Below, piece by piece: positions 1 to 7,019 of a stretch of 32,959 nucleotides of DNA. Position 1 is the first letter of the stretch. Each line of letters opens with the position of its first letter. This DNA is from Lachnospiraceae bacterium. Its GTDB lineage: Bacteria > Bacillota > Clostridia > Lachnospirales > Lachnospiraceae. The notes beneath the pieces were generated by a model. That model ran no database searches. It was not told where the DNA came from and was given only the letters and a program-made list of their open reading frames with translations. The translations under genes and the position numbers were made by a program. The stretch lies in NCBI GenBank assembly GCA_024687205.1, contig JAILES010000120.1, positions 1 through 32,959 of the forward strand. The letters run 5' to 3'.

Positions 1-430
1 AGTGAACGGAACCCTTCTTAAGAAGGGAAAGAAGGCTGATTACACAACCGAATACCTCGGCGGCGGAAAGATGAAGATAGAGGGAAGCGGAAACTACAGC
101 GGAAGCATCGAAGTTGAGTTTAAGGTAGGCGGAGGCGAAGACCTCGGAAAGGCCGGGCTTAAGGCAGGCAAGGGCCAGAACTTTAACTATAACGGCTCAG
201 CTTTTTCCGATAAGGCAGAAGGTGTAAACCACGTGAACGTGGAATGCAGCAAGACCGCGGAGTACAGGTTCTTCAACAATGTGAACAAAGGCACGGCAGT
301 ATGTGTTGCATACGGCGACGGAGTGAACACCACCGGAAGCAAGGCCGTGAAGTTTAAGATCAAAGGTGCGAAGAAGCCGAATGATGTGAATGAAGAACAG
401 ACAGACGACGGGGGCAGGAAAGTAAAGTGA
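1..430 (+). CDS. Surface protein with Ig-like modules, C-terminal part (5' end outside window)
   Basis: The reading frame is open from the window edge to the TGA at 428-430, so the true start lies upstream and the GTG at position 2 is only an internal codon. The visible ~142 residues are Gly/Lys/Asn-rich and contain the pattern 'Gly-x-Gly-Asn-Tyr-x-Gly ... Phe-x-Val', then a module ending 'FNNVNKGTAVCVAYGDG...KFKIK'. The same module closes the large protein at 20631-25457 ('YYNNLTKGKAVVVAFGKG...SYKIK'), so the two are paralogous in their C-terminal part. In that family these modules are extracellular beta-sandwich repeats of secreted or surface proteins. A hydrophilic acidic tail follows the last module, and no LPXTG or SLH anchor is visible. 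Function is unknown beyond a surface or secreted role. Confidence 0.75.
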   Translation, partial: VNGTLLKKGKKADYTTEYLGGGKMKIEGSGNYSGSIEVEFKVGGGEDLGKAGLKAGKGQNFNYNGSAFSDKAEGVNHVNVECSKTAEYRFFNNVNKGTAVCVAYGDGVNTTGSKAVKFKIKGAKKPNDVNEEQTDDGGRKVK

Positions 431-431
431 T

Positions 432-602
432 ATGAAAAAAATAATGATCGTTGATGATGACAGCTGTATCAACGAAATGCTCAATACAAAATTAAGCGAA
501 GAAGGCTATGAAGTGACATCGGCTTATTCGGGAACGGAAGCACAGCTGCTTTTGTCCGGAACGAAACCTGATCTGATTCTGCTGGATCTGATGCTGGCAT
601 AA
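432..602 (+). pseudogene. Truncated response regulator receiver domain (56 codons)
   Basis: ATG 432 opens one base after the preceding stop and encodes 56 residues. The N-terminus 'MKKIMIVDDDSCINEML' carries the acidic pocket of CheY-like receivers (Asp8-Asp10), and '...PDLILLDLML' carries the phospho-acceptor Asp52 in the expected beta-3 position. A receiver normally continues with Pro-Gly-x-x-Gly and about 65 more residues, but here the frame stops at TAA 600-602 straight after 'LML-A'. The following DNA, read in another frame, resembles the end of a transposase. The piece therefore looks like the 5' stump of a two-component regulator cut by insertion and/or deletion. A short stable peptide is possible but it could not form a complete receiver fold. 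Confidence 0.7.
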
Positions 603-742
603 AAGAGCAGGGCTTCATTCCGACATATCAGAGAACAAAGCTTACCGATAATCTCCATGAAGCCTGCGGCTTCCGTACAGACTATGAATTCATCACGAAA
701 AGTCAGATGAAAACAATTCAAAAAAACAGCAAAGGAAGGTAG
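599..742 (+). pseudogene. Probable transposase C-terminal remnant
   Basis: In the frame beginning at 599 (open from 593) the DNA encodes about 48 residues ending at TAG 740-742. They include 'TYQRTKLTDNLHE', 'CGFRTDYEFIT' and a basic tail rich in Lys, Gln and Asn. This reads like the extreme C-terminus of DDE-type IS transposases common in Clostridia; the family assignment is from memory and not proven. There is no start codon or catalytic core: the 5' part of the element is missing and the sequence joins directly onto the truncated response regulator at about 593-600. The hairpin terminator at 768-814 probably belonged to the element. This best explains the scar, but a different protein fragment cannot be excluded. 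Confidence 0.5.
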
Positions 743-767
743 AAATTACTATACTTCAAAACAAAGG

Positions 768-814
768 AAAAAGTCTCGCAATGCCCCTATTTATCAGGGA
801 TGCGAGACTTTTTT
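768..814 (+). terminator. Strong intrinsic terminator hairpin
   Basis: The 13-base arm at 768-780 (AAAAAGTCTCGCA) is exactly complementary to 801-813. Inner CCC/GGG pairing adds to the stem, and the right arm runs into TTTTTT. Flanking A and T tracts make it usable in both directions. It lies just after the transposase-like remnant and isolates ligA from upstream transcription. Confidence 0.85.
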
Positions 815-854
815 CTCTTTCGAACTGTCAAAGATGGGATTATAACACATTTGG

Positions 855-883
855 TTGTGTATGGGGGTGATATGTGGTAAAAT
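855..883 (+). promoter_or_regulatory. Probable promoter for ligA-metA (extended -10)
   Basis: The -10 hexamer TAAAAT (878-883) is preceded by TGG (875-877), which gives an extended -10. A weak -35, TTGTGT (855-860), sits 17 bases upstream. Initiation would fall near 890, downstream of the ATG at 887, which supports a translation start later than that codon. Confidence 0.5.
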
Positions 884-902
884 AATATGATTGAAATTCT
901 GA

Positions 903-909
903 GGGGAGG
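903..909 (+). promoter_or_regulatory. Ribosome binding site that sets the ligA start
   Basis: GGGGAGG lies 7 bases before TTG 917 and 4 bases before GTG 914. No comparable site precedes ATG 887. This favours a non-ATG start for ligA. Confidence 0.6.
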
Positions 910-916
910 ATCTGTG

Positions 917-2890
917 TTGGATAACGCCAAGATCAAAAGGATAGATGAACTGACAGCGCTGCTTTCCGAGGCTTCGAGGGCATATTATGCCGAAGACAGG
1001 GAGATCATGAGCAATTTCGAGTATGATAAGCTCTATGATGAACTGGTGGAGCTGGAGAAAGAGACAGGCATAGTACGTGCCGGAAGTCCGACGGTAAATG
1101 TCGGTTATGAAGCTGTGGACAGCCTGCCTAAGGAGAGGCATGCATCTCCGATGCTGTCCCTCGGCAAGACCAAGAGCCGTGAAGAACTGGCAGAATGGCT
1201 GGGAGATAAGGAAGGTCTGCTCTCCTGGAAAGAAGACGGACTTACGGTCGTACTTACTTATAAGGGCGGTGAACTGGTTAAGTGCGTAACCAGAGGTAAT
1301 GGTGAGATCGGTGAAGTTGTTACGGCCAATGCCAGAACCTTTGTTAATCTGCCGGTTAAGATACCCTATGACGGCGAAATGGTCATAAGGGGTGAAGCAG
1401 TCATTACCTACAGTGATTTTGAGCGTATTAATTCTGAAATTGATGATACCGATGCGAAATATAAGAACCCGAGGAATCTGGCAAGCGGCTCCGTAAGGCA
1501 GCTGGACAGTGCCGTGACGGCGGCAAGAAGCGTAAGAGTCATAGCATTTGCACTGGTGTCGGCTACGGACAGTAACGGAGCAGAGCATGATTTCGGCCAT
1601 TCCATGGATGCCGAGTTTAAATTTCTTACAAAGCTCGGATTCACCGTTGTTGAATATGAAAGAGTTACTGCAGGCAATGTGGTCGAAAAGATTGCAGAGT
1701 TTGAGAAAAAGATAGTTACAAATGACATCCCCTCGGACGGTCTGGTACTTGCCTATGATGATAAGGCTTATGCAGCTTCTCTCGGACGTACCGCGAAGTT
1801 CCCGAGAGGTGCCATTGCATTTAAATGGTCGGATGAAACCGCTGATACGGTGCTCAGGGAGGTGGAGTGGAATACTTCCCGTACAGGACTTATCAATCCG
1901 GTGGCTGTGTTTGACAGCGTTGAACTGGAGGGTACCAGCGTATCGAGAGCCAGCGTACACAATATCAGCATAATAAAGGAACTGAAACTGGGTATCGGTG
2001 ACCGGGTCAGCGTATATAAAGCAAATATGATCATTCCCCAGATCGCCGAGAATTACGATAAGAGTGATAATCTTCCGATCCCCGAATGCTGTCCCGTTTG
2101 CGGTGCGAAGACCGTTATAGAGAAAGCTGCGGATTCGGAGGTACTTAAGTGTACCAATGATGACTGTCCGGCTAAGAAACTTAAGAGTTTCGTTCATTTT
2201 GTGGAAAGAGATGCCATGAACATTGAAGGACTTTCCGAAATGACGCTGGATAAGCTGATACAGACAGGGCTTATAAAAGAGTTTGCGGATATTTACAGGC
2301 TGAGGGAATCAAGGGATGAAATATTGGAGATAGAAGGCTTTAAGGACAAGTCCTGTGATAATCTGCTTGATGCCATAGATAAGAGCAGGGATACTACGCT
2401 TCCGAGAGTGCTGTATGCCCTGGGTATACCCGGCGTGGGTGCTGCCAATGCAAAGATGGTGGCAGCTCATTTCGACGATGATATCAAGGGAGTGCGTGAA
2501 GCCACCGAAGAAGAGCTGTCTGCGATAGATAAGGTGGGGCCGGTGATGGCTTCGGATATATACCGTTGTATGCATGACGAAGGTTTCATTGCAGTCATGG
2601 ATAAGCTGCTTTCGCAGCTTAAGATAAGTAAGCGTGAAAGCAGCGGCGACAGCAGCCTTGCGGGGCTGGTATTTGTGGTAACGGGCAGCCTGAATCTCTA
2701 TGCTTCGAGATCCGAACTCAAGGAAGCGATAGAAGCAAGAGGCGGTAAGGTTACCGGGAAGGTAACGGGCAAAACAAAATGCCTGATCAACAATGATGTT
2801 AATTCCACTTCTTCGAAGAACAAAGAGGCGAAAGCTCTCGGCGTGGAGATCATCTCCGAAGAAGATTTTGTTAAACAATATTTGAGCTAA
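917..2890 (+). CDS. ligA: NAD+-dependent DNA ligase, divergent LigA
   Basis: LigA seals nicks in duplex DNA using NAD+. From the chosen TTG start the protein is 657 residues, a normal LigA length. Seen in order: domain Ia with 'FEYDKLYDEL' (35-43), nucleotidyl lysine motif KEDG (105-108), 'NPRN...SVRQLD' (184-197), 'AIAFKW' (299-304), OB fold, a four-Cys zinc finger starting CPVCG (~395-420), helix-hairpin-helix repeats, and a C-terminal BRCT domain. Several residues important in E. coli LigA are changed: His23 is Tyr24, Asp32 is Asn33, Glu113 is Ser103 and Lys290 is Ala279. Lys105, Asp107, both Arg of the NPRN block and Lys303 are kept. Start choice: TTG 917 (or GTG 914) fits the SD at 903-909; ATG 887 lacks an SD and precedes the predicted transcription start. 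metA follows after 12 bases. It may be a second ligase beside a canonical one elsewhere. Confidence 0.9.
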   Translation: MDNAKIKRIDELTALLSEASRAYYAEDREIMSNFEYDKLYDELVELEKETGIVRAGSPTVNVGYEAVDSLPKERHASPMLSLGKTKSREELAEWLGDKEGLLSWKEDGLTVVLTYKGGELVKCVTRGNGEIGEVVTANARTFVNLPVKIPYDGEMVIRGEAVITYSDFERINSEIDDTDAKYKNPRNLASGSVRQLDSAVTAARSVRVIAFALVSATDSNGAEHDFGHSMDAEFKFLTKLGFTVVEYERVTAGNVVEKIAEFEKKIVTNDIPSDGLVLAYDDKAYAASLGRTAKFPRGAIAFKWSDETADTVLREVEWNTSRTGLINPVAVFDSVELEGTSVSRASVHNISIIKELKLGIGDRVSVYKANMIIPQIAENYDKSDNLPIPECCPVCGAKTVIEKAADSEVLKCTNDDCPAKKLKSFVHFVERDAMNIEGLSEMTLDKLIQTGLIKEFADIYRLRESRDEILEIEGFKDKSCDNLLDAIDKSRDTTLPRVLYALGIPGVGAANAKMVAAHFDDDIKGVREATEEELSAIDKVGPVMASDIYRCMHDEGFIAVMDKLLSQLKISKRESSGDSSLAGLVFVVTGSLNLYASRSELKEAIEARGGKVTGKVTGKTKCLINNDVNSTSSKNKEAKALGVEIISEEDFVKQYLS

Positions 2891-2902
2891 CGAGGTGGAA
2901 AA

Positions 2903-3811
2903 ATGCCAATCAGAGTTAAGAATGAACTGCCGGCCAAAGAACAGCTGGAAAATGAAAATATATTCGTAATGGATGAAAACAGGGCTATGCACCAGGATAT
3001 CAGACCCTTAAGGGTCGTGATCCTGAACCTTATGCCCGTAAAGCAGGATACGGAACTGCAGCTTTTACGTGCTTTTTCAAATACCCCGCTGCAGGTGGAT
3101 GTGACTTTTCTGATGGTCAAGAATCATGTGTCCCAGAACACTCCGGCCAATCATCTGAACAGCTTCTACCAGACCTTTGATGATATCAAGGGAAGACGCT
3201 TCGACGGTATGATCATAACAGGTGCGCCTGTGGAACAGATGCCTTTTGAGGAAGTCGATTACTGGGATGAGATGAAGGAGATAATGGAATGGACAAAAGA
3301 GCATGTGACATCTACCTTCCATATCTGCTGGGGAGCCCAGGCAGCGCTTTATTATCATTACGGGCTTAATAAGATACAGCTTCCCGAAAAGCTTTTCGGA
3401 ATATATAAGCATCGTGTGATGCACAGGAAGACACCGCTGGTGCGCGGTTTTGATGATTATTTCTATACGCCCCATTCGAGGCATACGACCATTGCATCCG
3501 AGGTGATACACGGATGCAAAGAGATAACCGTGCTTGCGGAATCCGAACAGGCGGGAGTGCTTCTGTGTATGGCTAAGGAAGGCAGACAGATATTCCTGAT
3601 GGGACATCCGGAGTATGACAGGTATACGCTTGATGCGGAATACAAGCGTGATATGTCCAAAGGACTGCCGATACATATACCGCTGAACTATTATCCGGAT
3701 GATGATCCGCAGAACAAACCGGATCTGCAGTGGAGGAGCCATTGCAACATTCTGTACAGCAACTGGCTGAATTATTACGTATATCAGCTGACCCCGTACG
3801 ATTTTGATTAA
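2903..3811 (+). CDS. metA: Homoserine O-acetyltransferase (MetA type)
   Basis: MetA acylates homoserine in the first committed step of methionine synthesis, in the cytoplasm. The 302-residue protein matches the family over its whole length. Catalytic Cys142 lies in 'HICWGAQAAL', and the His/Glu pair lies in 'MGHPEYD' near the C-terminus. Residue 111 is Glu ('TGAPVE'). Published structure-function work on MetA links Glu111 to acetyl-CoA use and Gly111 to succinyl-CoA use, so acetyltransferase activity is inferred. The SD is the GAGGTGG just before ATG 2903. With only 12 bases after ligA it should be co-transcribed, and there is no room for a SAM riboswitch between them. Any methionine control would have to act upstream of ligA, where no riboswitch is apparent. 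Confidence 0.95.
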   Translation: MPIRVKNELPAKEQLENENIFVMDENRAMHQDIRPLRVVILNLMPVKQDTELQLLRAFSNTPLQVDVTFLMVKNHVSQNTPANHLNSFYQTFDDIKGRRFDGMIITGAPVEQMPFEEVDYWDEMKEIMEWTKEHVTSTFHICWGAQAALYYHYGLNKIQLPEKLFGIYKHRVMHRKTPLVRGFDDYFYTPHSRHTTIASEVIHGCKEITVLAESEQAGVLLCMAKEGRQIFLMGHPEYDRYTLDAEYKRDMSKGLPIHIPLNYYPDDDPQNKPDLQWRSHCNILYSNWLNYYVYQLTPYDFD

Positions 3812-3812
3812 G

Positions 3813-3841
3813 TTGAATCAAGCCGGTATATGGGGTATAAT
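3813..3841 (+). promoter_or_regulatory. Promoter of the 3885-6978 operon
   Basis: TTGAAT (3813-3818) and TATAAT (3836-3841) are separated by 17 bases. They lie directly after the metA stop and about 44 bases upstream of the next start codon. Confidence 0.75.
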
Positions 3842-3884
3842 ACAACACAGATTTATTTGATAAAGAAAGGATCGTAAGCTTAAA

Positions 3885-4919
3885 ATGCAGGAGAAGGAAA
3901 GCAACAAAACGCTGGTCATCATACTTGCCCTGATGGCAGTCATATTCGTGGCAGTCATGGGTGTGATAATAGTCTTCCTGGTAAAGAATTCCAAAAAGAA
4001 CGAAGAATACGAGGAACCTGAGATAGGCGTTGTTGATGAGAGTGACCTTATAGAGACCGAAGTTGTTAAAGAAGTTCTGCCGGAGATACCGGTAAGTACC
4101 AGGTCCATCAATATGATGCCCGGCGAGAAGTCGAGTTTTAAAGTAAGCAATATAGATAAGCTGGAAGGCTTTTCCTATAATGCTAAGCACAGCAATGTGG
4201 CAACGATCAAGAGCGGCAGCGCAGGTTCTTTTGATGTGGAAGCTAAGCAGCCCGGAAGTGCCCAGATAGTACTGAGTGCCGAAGGCTATGCTGATACCAA
4301 GGTGAGAGTCAGGGTAGGAATGCCTTCCCCTACACCTACACCGAGTCCTTTTGACAAACCCATGAGAGGAAGTATCAAACCTGACCAGCTGACTGTACAT
4401 GGCCAACAGATAGATGTTTATGCCCTTGACGGTTTTGTGCTGGATTATAACGGAGATCCCGATTATCTGTATTACGTAAATAAAAATGATCCCTTTGAAT
4501 TCTATACCGTATTTTCCCAGCTCCCCGAAAAGATGTATGATTATTACTGGGGCATGGGAGTACAGAATGATCCGGATTACAGCTTCTACTACGAGGAGAC
4601 AGGCTATGCGGTGCAGGGACTCGGAGAAATCTATATAGGCTATGCTACTGATTATCAGGACTGGGGAAGCTATGAATACCGTTATTATATGCTTGTCGGT
4701 GACATCAATACCGGAGATATGATAGCCGTTGAGTTCCTTCAGGATACACAGCTGCCCTGGTACGAGACCGAGTATGCGATATATGCCCACTGGATATTCG
4801 GCGACCTGGATCCTAATTATACCGGTGTGCCCTATCCAAGGACCTATAACGGAGGTTCATCCTCGGGATATAATCAGTATGTACCGGATTATGATGATGA
4901 AGAAATCTACGACTATTAA
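3885..4919 (+). CDS. Membrane-anchored Tyr/Asp-rich extracytoplasmic protein, unknown function
   Basis: The function is not recognised. The 344-residue product has a short hydrophilic N-terminus and a single hydrophobic segment at ~10-33, then Lys/Glu-rich residues, so it is probably a signal anchor with the bulk outside the cell. Residues ~70-145 resemble a small bacterial Ig-like (BIG-type) fold ('STRSINMMPGEKSSF', '...HSNVATIKSGSAGSF'). A Pro-Thr linker follows ('PSPTPTPSP', ~147-156), then a ~180-residue C-terminal domain unusually rich in Tyr, Asp and Trp, ending in an acidic Tyr/Asp tail. It is the first gene of a five-gene operon (13 bases to the next). The best SD, AAAGGA, is somewhat far from the ATG, so translation may be modest. 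Confidence 0.75.
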   Translation: MQEKESNKTLVIILALMAVIFVAVMGVIIVFLVKNSKKNEEYEEPEIGVVDESDLIETEVVKEVLPEIPVSTRSINMMPGEKSSFKVSNIDKLEGFSYNAKHSNVATIKSGSAGSFDVEAKQPGSAQIVLSAEGYADTKVRVRVGMPSPTPTPSPFDKPMRGSIKPDQLTVHGQQIDVYALDGFVLDYNGDPDYLYYVNKNDPFEFYTVFSQLPEKMYDYYWGMGVQNDPDYSFYYEETGYAVQGLGEIYIGYATDYQDWGSYEYRYYMLVGDINTGDMIAVEFLQDTQLPWYETEYAIYAHWIFGDLDPNYTGVPYPRTYNGGSSSGYNQYVPDYDDEEIYDY

Positions 4920-4932
4920 ATAATATAAGGCC

Positions 4933-5424
4933 ATGGATTATTATGCAGCCTGTTCGGCTCTGGGGATAGCTCCCGGTGCCGACATGACACAGATCAAAAA
5001 TGCATACAGAACACTGAGCAAACAGTATCATCCCGACAACGGAGGCGAAGGTGATACCGAACGCTTCACGATGATAAATGAAGCGTATACTTATCTTGAA
5101 AAGCTTTATGAAATGAATGCAATGGCTGTTTCTGCTGCTACGGCAGTTCCGCAGCAACGCAGGTCAAAAGTGATCGGCGGTGCTGTAACGGCTCATCCCG
5201 GAAGCCAGGAAGCCAGAGAAAGAAGAAAGAATTTTGAGAAAAAGGCCAAGGCTGAAGAAGAACTGAAAAAGCTAAGACAGAGACAGGAAATGGAAGAGCG
5301 CAGGGCAAAGCTTCAGGAAGAAAAAGCGCAGATGAAAAAAGAAAAAGATATATTGAATGAGATAAAGATGATCAGACTTGCGCATGCCATAGAGGCGATA
5401 CTTGCGCCGGAGGCAAAGGAATGA
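4933..5424 (+). CDS. J-domain (DnaJ-like) protein with coiled-coil tail
   Basis: Residues ~2-65 form a J domain: 'DYYAACSALGIAPGADMTQIKNAYR', the diagnostic HPD at 33-35 in 'KQYHPDNGG', and 'FTMINEAYTYL'. J domains stimulate the ATPase of an Hsp70 (DnaK). The Gly/Phe region, zinc finger and C-terminal substrate domains of DnaJ are missing. Instead residues ~92-150 are almost entirely Lys, Glu, Arg and Gln, which suggests a long charged helix or coiled coil. It is therefore a specialised co-chaperone or adaptor that brings DnaK to a particular partner, not the housekeeping DnaJ. Its stop overlaps the next start (ATGA at 5421-5424), which indicates translational coupling. The partner is unknown; the operon's membrane proteins are candidates. 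Confidence 0.85.
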   Translation: MDYYAACSALGIAPGADMTQIKNAYRTLSKQYHPDNGGEGDTERFTMINEAYTYLEKLYEMNAMAVSAATAVPQQRRSKVIGGAVTAHPGSQEARERRKNFEKKAKAEEELKKLRQRQEMEERRAKLQEEKAQMKKEKDILNEIKMIRLAHAIEAILAPEAKE

Positions 5425-5708
5425 CAGTGGATCTGAAAGCCGGTCTCCATATGGTGACACTCGGATATATCAAGAAAGAAAGATATACCGGCAGCGGAGG
5501 CGGACTGAGATATTACATACAAAAAGTAAAACCCGCAGAGGGAGAAGAAGGCGAAGATATGATAGAGGTCTGTATCTGGAATGAGCCCTTTTCCTTTGAA
5601 TGTACGCCTGAGGAAGAGAAGCATTTTCGCAAGTATCCTCTGAACGAAGATGGCTTATCCGAGGCTCTCGACTATATAATGAACATTTGTAATAACGATG
5701 ATAACTGA
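5421..5708 (+). CDS. Small acidic protein, unknown function
   Basis: 95 residues, not recognised. The start ATG 5421 overlaps the J-domain stop by four bases. The sequence is soluble, with no signal peptide or membrane segment. It begins 'MTVDLKAGLHMVTLGYIKKE', has a glycine stretch (~24-28), a Glu-rich loop, two Cys (~51 and ~60) and an Asn/Asp-rich end. Predicted beta strands around 'RYYIQKV' and 'MIEVCIWNEPFSFEC' suggest a small beta-sheet domain. The tight overlap implies stoichiometric production with the J-domain protein. Confidence 0.7.
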   Translation: MTVDLKAGLHMVTLGYIKKERYTGSGGGLRYYIQKVKPAEGEEGEDMIEVCIWNEPFSFECTPEEEKHFRKYPLNEDGLSEALDYIMNICNNDDN

Positions 5709-5726
5709 TCACAGCGGAGGTACAAG

Positions 5727-6599
5727 ATGAGAGGAACTTCTATAAGCCGGAGAGTACTCATATTGACTGTATGTATACTTTTTGTTCTCGTAGCGTTTTC
5801 GACTTTTATAGCCTATGTCTTTTATTCGGATGCGCTTGTTTTTAAATATGAGCCCGGGGAACTTGATTATGCAAGGAAATCTTTCTTTGTGATCCTTATA
5901 ACCGCTGAAGTGATGGTAGCCATAGTGCTGGCGGTGATCGCCTCGCTTTATGTCGATTATCTCATAACCAAACCTGTCAGATCCCTGACTACCGTTATCG
6001 ATATCTTAAGCACAGAGGAAGATGATAAAGGAAGCCTCCAGGAGCTTATGATAAAGAGCGGCGATGAAGTAGAAGAACTTTACCGCAGCATAGTCAAATA
6101 CAAAGAAGTAACGGATGAACGCATAAGAAATGCAGAGAGCGATAACTGGATAGAACAGCATGATTATATGACCATGCTGGATAATAACGAACTGTATGAC
6201 AGAAGGGTAAAAGAATATTATCCCCAGATGAAGCATATATTCGTGGCCTGCCTCAAAGTCCTGAATGCAGAGTCCTTAAAGGAAAAGCTGGGAGCTGAGG
6301 CGGAAGAGTGCATGCTGCAGAAAGTCGCAAGAGAGATGAGAAGACTTGCAAGCGAGACTGCACATGCATACAGACTGGACGGAGATAATTTTGTCCTGAT
6401 CTTTACGGAGTATAACGAGAAAGAATCCAGAAGTCTGATGGATGAATGGATAGCACGTGTGGGACGCTTAAACCGTGAAGGTGACAGTTTCGAATGCAGG
6501 CTGGTATGGGGTGGGGCTTACGCCGAGAATGATTTCAAGACCGCTGATGTAAGATACAGAGCGCTTGCGGAACTCGAGAGAAACATCAAAGGAGCCTGA
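5727..6599 (+). CDS. Membrane protein with HAMP-like region and degenerate GGDEF domain
   Basis: The 290-residue protein has two membrane helices (~9-34 and ~52-77) with only ~17 residues between them, so it has almost no external sensor. 'ITKPVRSLT' (80-88) and the following ~45 residues fit a HAMP linker. The C-terminal ~150 residues follow the diguanylate cyclase layout: 'HDYMTMLDNNELYDRR' stands where active enzymes have 'HDxLTGLxNR', and 'YRLDGDNFVLIF' where they have 'YRxGGDEFxxxL'. The active-site GGDEF reads DGDNF (218-222), so cyclic-di-GMP synthesis is unlikely; the domain more likely binds a nucleotide or another protein. A good SD (GCGGAGG) precedes ATG 5727. The next gene starts one base after its stop. 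Confidence 0.8.
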   Translation: MRGTSISRRVLILTVCILFVLVAFSTFIAYVFYSDALVFKYEPGELDYARKSFFVILITAEVMVAIVLAVIASLYVDYLITKPVRSLTTVIDILSTEEDDKGSLQELMIKSGDEVEELYRSIVKYKEVTDERIRNAESDNWIEQHDYMTMLDNNELYDRRVKEYYPQMKHIFVACLKVLNAESLKEKLGAEAEECMLQKVAREMRRLASETAHAYRLDGDNFVLIFTEYNEKESRSLMDEWIARVGRLNREGDSFECRLVWGGAYAENDFKTADVRYRALAELERNIKGA

Positions 6600-6600
6600 G

Positions 6601-6978
6601 ATGTCAAAAACCATAGAACAGGAGTACTTTGTAGAAAAAAAGCCCATCACCCGTTTTGACAGGATGGAGAAGCTTGACCGTGACAAATATTACAGCAAGC
6701 TCCATGAAAACATGGTCAAATGGTGGAACGTCAGCATAGAGGAAGAACCTAAAGAAGAAGCTGTAGAAGAAGCCTACGATCCCGATGCGGCGGCCGAGGA
6801 ACTCCTTGCGGATGCTCTCGGAGAGAAGTATTACGATGATAATATCGCGATACCCGAAGGTACTGATGATATAACGGCAGAAGCAATGGAAATATACAAC
6901 AGGATACAGGCGGAACTGGCATCCGACGAAGCGGCCAAACAGGCTGAGATAGATAAAGCTAAAGCAATGTGGGAATAG
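6601..6978 (+). CDS. Small acidic hypothetical protein, last gene of operon
   Basis: 125 residues, not recognised. ATG 6601 is used because it follows the previous stop by one base with a GGAG site (6590-6593) before it; an upstream in-frame ATG at 6565 would lie inside the previous gene. The N-terminal 45 residues are basic/aromatic ('KKPITRFDRMEKLDRDKYY', 'MVKWWNVSI'). The rest is very acidic and Ala-rich, probably helical. There is no membrane segment. A terminator follows 9 bases after the stop. Confidence 0.7.
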   Translation: MSKTIEQEYFVEKKPITRFDRMEKLDRDKYYSKLHENMVKWWNVSIEEEPKEEAVEEAYDPDAAAEELLADALGEKYYDDNIAIPEGTDDITAEAMEIYNRIQAELASDEAAKQAEIDKAKAMWE

Positions 6979-6986
6979 ATCCCCGT

Positions 6987-7019
6987 AAAAAAGGCTTCCC
7001 TTTAATGGGAAGCCTTTTT
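6987..7019. terminator. Bidirectional terminator between convergent genes
   Basis: AAAAAAGGCTTCCC (6987-7000), a six-base loop and GGGAAGCCTTTTTC (7007-7020) form a perfect stem with an A tract on one side and a T tract on the other, so it works on both strands. It overlaps the last codons of the minus-strand gene: that gene's stop codon (7002-7004) is in the loop and its 'RKKKASH' tail is encoded around the arm. Confidence 0.9.

Noticed and set aside
602..886. tRNA or small RNA gene in the largest gap
   Set aside because: No cloverleaf or CCA-type end is visible. The region is explained by the transposase-like remnant, a terminator and the ligA promoter.
794..2197. Long minus-strand open frame (467 codons) opposite ligA
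   Set aside because: It lies antisense to a well-supported ligase gene, has no family resemblance or ribosome site, and is Cys/His/Tyr/Ile-rich as expected for an antisense shadow.
2891..2902. SAM riboswitch or T-box controlling metA
   Set aside because: Only 12 bases separate ligA and metA, and nothing resembling a riboswitch was seen upstream of ligA.
3573..4790. Minus-strand open frame of 405 codons spanning the end of metA and the next gene
   Set aside because: It crosses two plus-strand genes and a promoter and shows no recognisable domain or start signal.
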